Below the pieces are notes generated by a model, which did no database searches, had not been told where the DNA came from, and was given only the letters and a program-made list of their open reading frames with translations. Below, piece by piece: positions 61,613 through 64,000 of a DNA stretch of 64,000 nt. Origin of the DNA: Halopiger aswanensis (GTDB lineage Archaea > Halobacteriota > Halobacteria > Halobacteriales > Natrialbaceae). The number at the start of each line of letters is the position of its first letter. Within the stretch, counting starts at the first letter, position 1. The DNA lies in assembly GCF_003610195.1 (NCBI RefSeq), contig NZ_RAPO01000002.1:744001-808000 (forward strand), in the 5' to 3' direction. The position numbers were made by a program, and so were the translations under genes.

Positions 61613-64000
61613 CGGCCGGAACCTCCTCGCCCTCGCTGCTCAGGTCGATCCCGGTCACCGCGCTCACGTTGTCCTGCTGCATCGTGACGCCGATCGCCCG
61701 CTGGGAGCGATCGAGCATCGCCGAGCGGTGCGAGACGACGACGAACTGGGCCTGATCGGCCAGTTCCTCGACCATCTCGCCGATCCGTTCGGCGTTGACG
61801 GCGTCGAGGAAGGCGTCGACCTCGTCCAGGGCGTAGAACGGGGCCGGGTTGTGCCGCTGAATCGCGAAAATAAAGGCCAGCGCGGTCAGGGACTTCTCCC
61901 CGCCGGACATCGCGTCCAGACGCTGAATCGGCTTGTCGCCCGGCTGGGCCTTCATCGTCAGCCCGCCGTCGAAGGGATCGTCCTCGTTCTCGAGGTGCAG
62001 CGTGCCTGTTCCTTCGGAGAGCTTCTCGAAGATCTCCGTGAAGTGCGCGGAGATCGCCTCGTAGGCCTCCATGAACGTCTCCTTCTTGCGGGTCTCGTAC
62101 TGCTCGATCCGGTCGCGGATGCCCTCGGCCTCCTCGACGAGCGTCGCCTTCGCGTCCTCGAGTTCCTCGAGATCCTCGCGGACCTCGTCGTACTCGTCGA
62201 TCGCGAGCATGTTGACCGGCTCCATGGCCTCCATGTCGGCCTCGAGGAGGTCGATCATCTCGAGGACGGTGTCGTGATCGGGGACGTCCTCGGGGTCGTA
62301 GTCGCCGACCTCCGACTCGAGACCCTCGATCTCCCACTCGAGGTCCTGGACGCGCTCGCGCTTGCTCTCGAGTTTGCTCTCGACGGCGTTGACGCGATCC
62401 TGCTGCTGGTCGCGTTTCGTCCGCGCGTCCTCGAGGTCCTCGCGGAGCTCGTTGCGGTCTTCCTTGAGCTCGGCGAGTTCCTCCTCGAGTTCCTCGACGG
62501 CTTCGCGCTTGTCCTCGAGTTCGGCTTCCTTCTCCTCGATCGTCGCCTCGCACTCCTCGATGCGGTCCTCGTGTTCGGCCTTCTTGTTCTGGGCCGCCTC
62601 GATGTCGTCGTGGAGGTCTTCGATCGCGTCCTCGGCGTACTCCTTCTCGAGTTCGAGCTCGTTGAGCTTGCCGTCGATCTCGTCGATCTGGGCCTCGCGC
62701 TCGTCGATCTCGCCCTCGAGTTCCTCGATCTGCTCGGTGAGTTCCGGAATCTTCGAGTCCTCGAGTTCGGCCTCGAGTTCGTCGATGTCCGACTGGATCT
62801 CCTCGATCTCGGCGGTCTTCTCGTCGATCTCGCCGGCAATCTCGTTCATCCGCTCGTCGACCGACTCCCGCTCCTCGCGCAGGTCCTCGAGTTCGCTCTC
62901 GAGCGTCTCGATCTCGCTCTCGATGGACTCGCGTTTCTCCTCGAGGCTCTCGATCTCGCTCTCGATCGAGCGCACCTCGTCGGCGGCGTCGGTCTTGCGG
63001 TCGCGGGCGTCGTCGAGTCGCTCCTCGACGCCCCGCAGGTCCTCGCGCAGCGACTCGCGCTCCTCCTGCAGGTCGGTGATCTGCTTGGCGACGCGCTCGA
63101 GTTGGCCCTCGCCGCCGCCGGTGAACGAATAGCGGGAACCGCTGCCGGAGCCGCCGGTCATCGCGCCGCTCTTCTCGACCAAGTCGCCGTCGAGGGTAAC
63201 CATCCGGTAGTCGCCCATGTACGAGCGGGCGGTCTCGATGTCCTCGACGACGAGCGTGTCGCCGAGCACGTAGGAGAAGACGCCGGCGTACTGGTCGTCG
63301 AAGTCGACGAGGTTGTACGCGAAGTCGACGACGCCCGGGTCGCTGGGGGCGTTGGGCAGTCGGCGCTGGCTCATGTCGGTCAGCGGCAGGAAGGTCGCAC
63401 GGCCCGCGTTGCGGGACTTGAGGTGCTCGATACACTGCTGGCCGACGACGTCGTCGTCGACGACCACGTTCGCGAGCCGGCCGCCCGCGGCGGTTTCACA
63501 GGCCACGGCGTACTCCCCCGGCACGTTCCCGAGCTGGGCGACCGCGCCGTGGACGCCGTCGATCCCCGAGTTGAGGATCGTCGTCACCGCGCGGCCGAAG
63601 GAGGAGTCGCCGCTCTCGCCGGCGTTGGCCTCGAGTTCGGCGTACTCCTGCTGTTTCGCCTGGATCTTATCGTCCAGTTCGTCGATGTCGGACTGGATGC
63701 GTCGCTTCTCGTCTTTCAGGTCGTCGACGACGCCCGCGATGTTCGCGCGGTTCTTCTTCGCCTTCTCCAGTTCGCGCTCTAAGTCGCTCTTGCGGCCCTC
63801 GAGTTCCGGAATCTCCTCGCGTCGGTCCTCGATCGTCTGCTCCTTCTCGCTGATCTCGTTCGAGCGCCGCCGGGCCTCGTCGAGCAGGCGGTCCTGCTCG
63901 CGCTGGAGGTCGTTCTTCTCGGTCTTGGCGTCCTCGAGTTCCTCCTTGCGCTCGGCGAGATCGGCCTTCAGTTCGTCGAACTCGGTGTCGACGGCTTCGA
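61605..64000 (-). CDS. smc: chromosome segregation protein SMC (C-terminal two-thirds; 5' end outside window)
   Basis: The minus-strand frame stays open to base 64000, so about 798 C-terminal residues are present and the N-terminal head lies to the right of the window. From the right edge: part of the first coiled coil, the hinge domain (GIDGVHGAVAQLGNVPGEYA, NVVVDDDVVGQQCIEHLKS, FAYNLVDFDDQYAGVFSYVL), then the returning ~400-residue coiled coil of Glu/Leu/Lys heptads. The C-terminal head has the ABC signature LDAMSGGEKSLTALAFIFAI and Walker B FYALDEVDAFLDAVN. It acts with ScpA in chromosome organisation. A methionine at 63587 is internal, not the start. Confidence 0.95.
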   Translation of the reverse strand, partial: EAVDTEFDELKADLAERKEELEDAKTEKNDLQREQDRLLDEARRRSNEISEKEQTIEDRREEIPELEGRKSDLERELEKAKKNRANIAGVVDDLKDEKRRIQSDIDELDDKIQAKQQEYAELEANAGESGDSSFGRAVTTILNSGIDGVHGAVAQLGNVPGEYAVACETAAGGRLANVVVDDDVVGQQCIEHLKSRNAGRATFLPLTDMSQRRLPNAPSDPGVVDFAYNLVDFDDQYAGVFSYVLGDTLVVEDIETARSYMGDYRMVTLDGDLVEKSGAMTGGSGSGSRYSFTGGGEGQLERVAKQITDLQEERESLREDLRGVEERLDDARDRKTDAADEVRSIESEIESLEEKRESIESEIETLESELEDLREERESVDERMNEIAGEIDEKTAEIEEIQSDIDELEAELEDSKIPELTEQIEELEGEIDEREAQIDEIDGKLNELELEKEYAEDAIEDLHDDIEAAQNKKAEHEDRIEECEATIEEKEAELEDKREAVEELEEELAELKEDRNELREDLEDARTKRDQQQDRVNAVESKLESKRERVQDLEWEIEGLESEVGDYDPEDVPDHDTVLEMIDLLEADMEAMEPVNMLAIDEYDEVREDLEELEDAKATLVEEAEGIRDRIEQYETRKKETFMEAYEAISAHFTEIFEKLSEGTGTLHLENEDDPFDGGLTMKAQPGDKPIQRLDAMSGGEKSLTALAFIFAIQRHNPAPFYALDEVDAFLDAVNAERIGEMVEELADQAQFVVVSHRSAMLDRSQRAIGVTMQQDNVSAVTGIDLSSEGEEVPADD

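Overview
The window is from a haloarchaeon, most likely a member of the Natrialbaceae. I infer this from the high GC, the very frequent CTCGAG, the acidic proteins, the archaeal TATA-type promoters about 26-30 nt upstream of many start codons (leaderless transcripts), and marker genes: CetZ, archaeal rpl44e-rps27e-aIF2alpha-nop10, a geranylgeranyl-lipid reductase, HalOD1 and DUF7344-type proteins. It is mostly ordinary chromosome. I see no insertion sequence, CRISPR array, prophage or rRNA, and one tRNA (initiator Met).

Layout. 1-2752: end of a siderophore-type region (flavoprotein fragment, IucA/IucC synthetase). 2858-5907: small unknown gene, coaBC, a membrane winged-helix regulator and hpt. 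6213-13758: a five-gene peptide/nickel-type ABC transporter operon in which four subunits carry unusual expansions and the binding protein looks circularly permuted. 13761-16302: small membrane and unknown proteins, initiator tRNA, GtrA. 16465-18696: translation/rRNA-modification operon plus a PAC2 proteasome-chaperone homologue. 18813-28448: regulators (MarR-like, Lrp), lipid reductase, GlpA-like dehydrogenase, two UspA proteins and small oxidoreductases. 28652-35523: CetZ, a coiled-coil protein, SppA, a DUF373 membrane protein, dph6 with a duplicated 3' end, and a DUF892 protein. 35586-40513: pyruvate kinase, GYD protein, MetRS. 40850-50660: membrane proteins, MfnA, a GT2 glycosyltransferase, VOC protein, PEP synthase, PhzF and ThiC. 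50953-57952: an HtpX-like remnant, a cytosolic trypsin-like protease, a phosphoribosyltransferase, a P1B-type ATPase with an altered metal site, and a MATE exporter. 58097-64000: mtnP, a soluble chemoreceptor and the scpA-smc pair, with smc running off the right edge.

How the genes connect. Pyruvate kinase and PEP synthase are opposing steps of glycolysis and gluconeogenesis. Both promoters carry the same ACTC-N6-GAGT palindrome, which resembles the haloarchaeal TrmB site. MfnA (likely aspartate decarboxylase, giving beta-alanine) and CoaBC both feed coenzyme A synthesis. SMC and ScpA overlap and form a condensin. No gene cluster stands out as a wholly new system. The best leads are the rebuilt Dpp-type transporter, the SPW motif in the P-type ATPase, the pyk/ppsA operators and the dph6 3' duplication.
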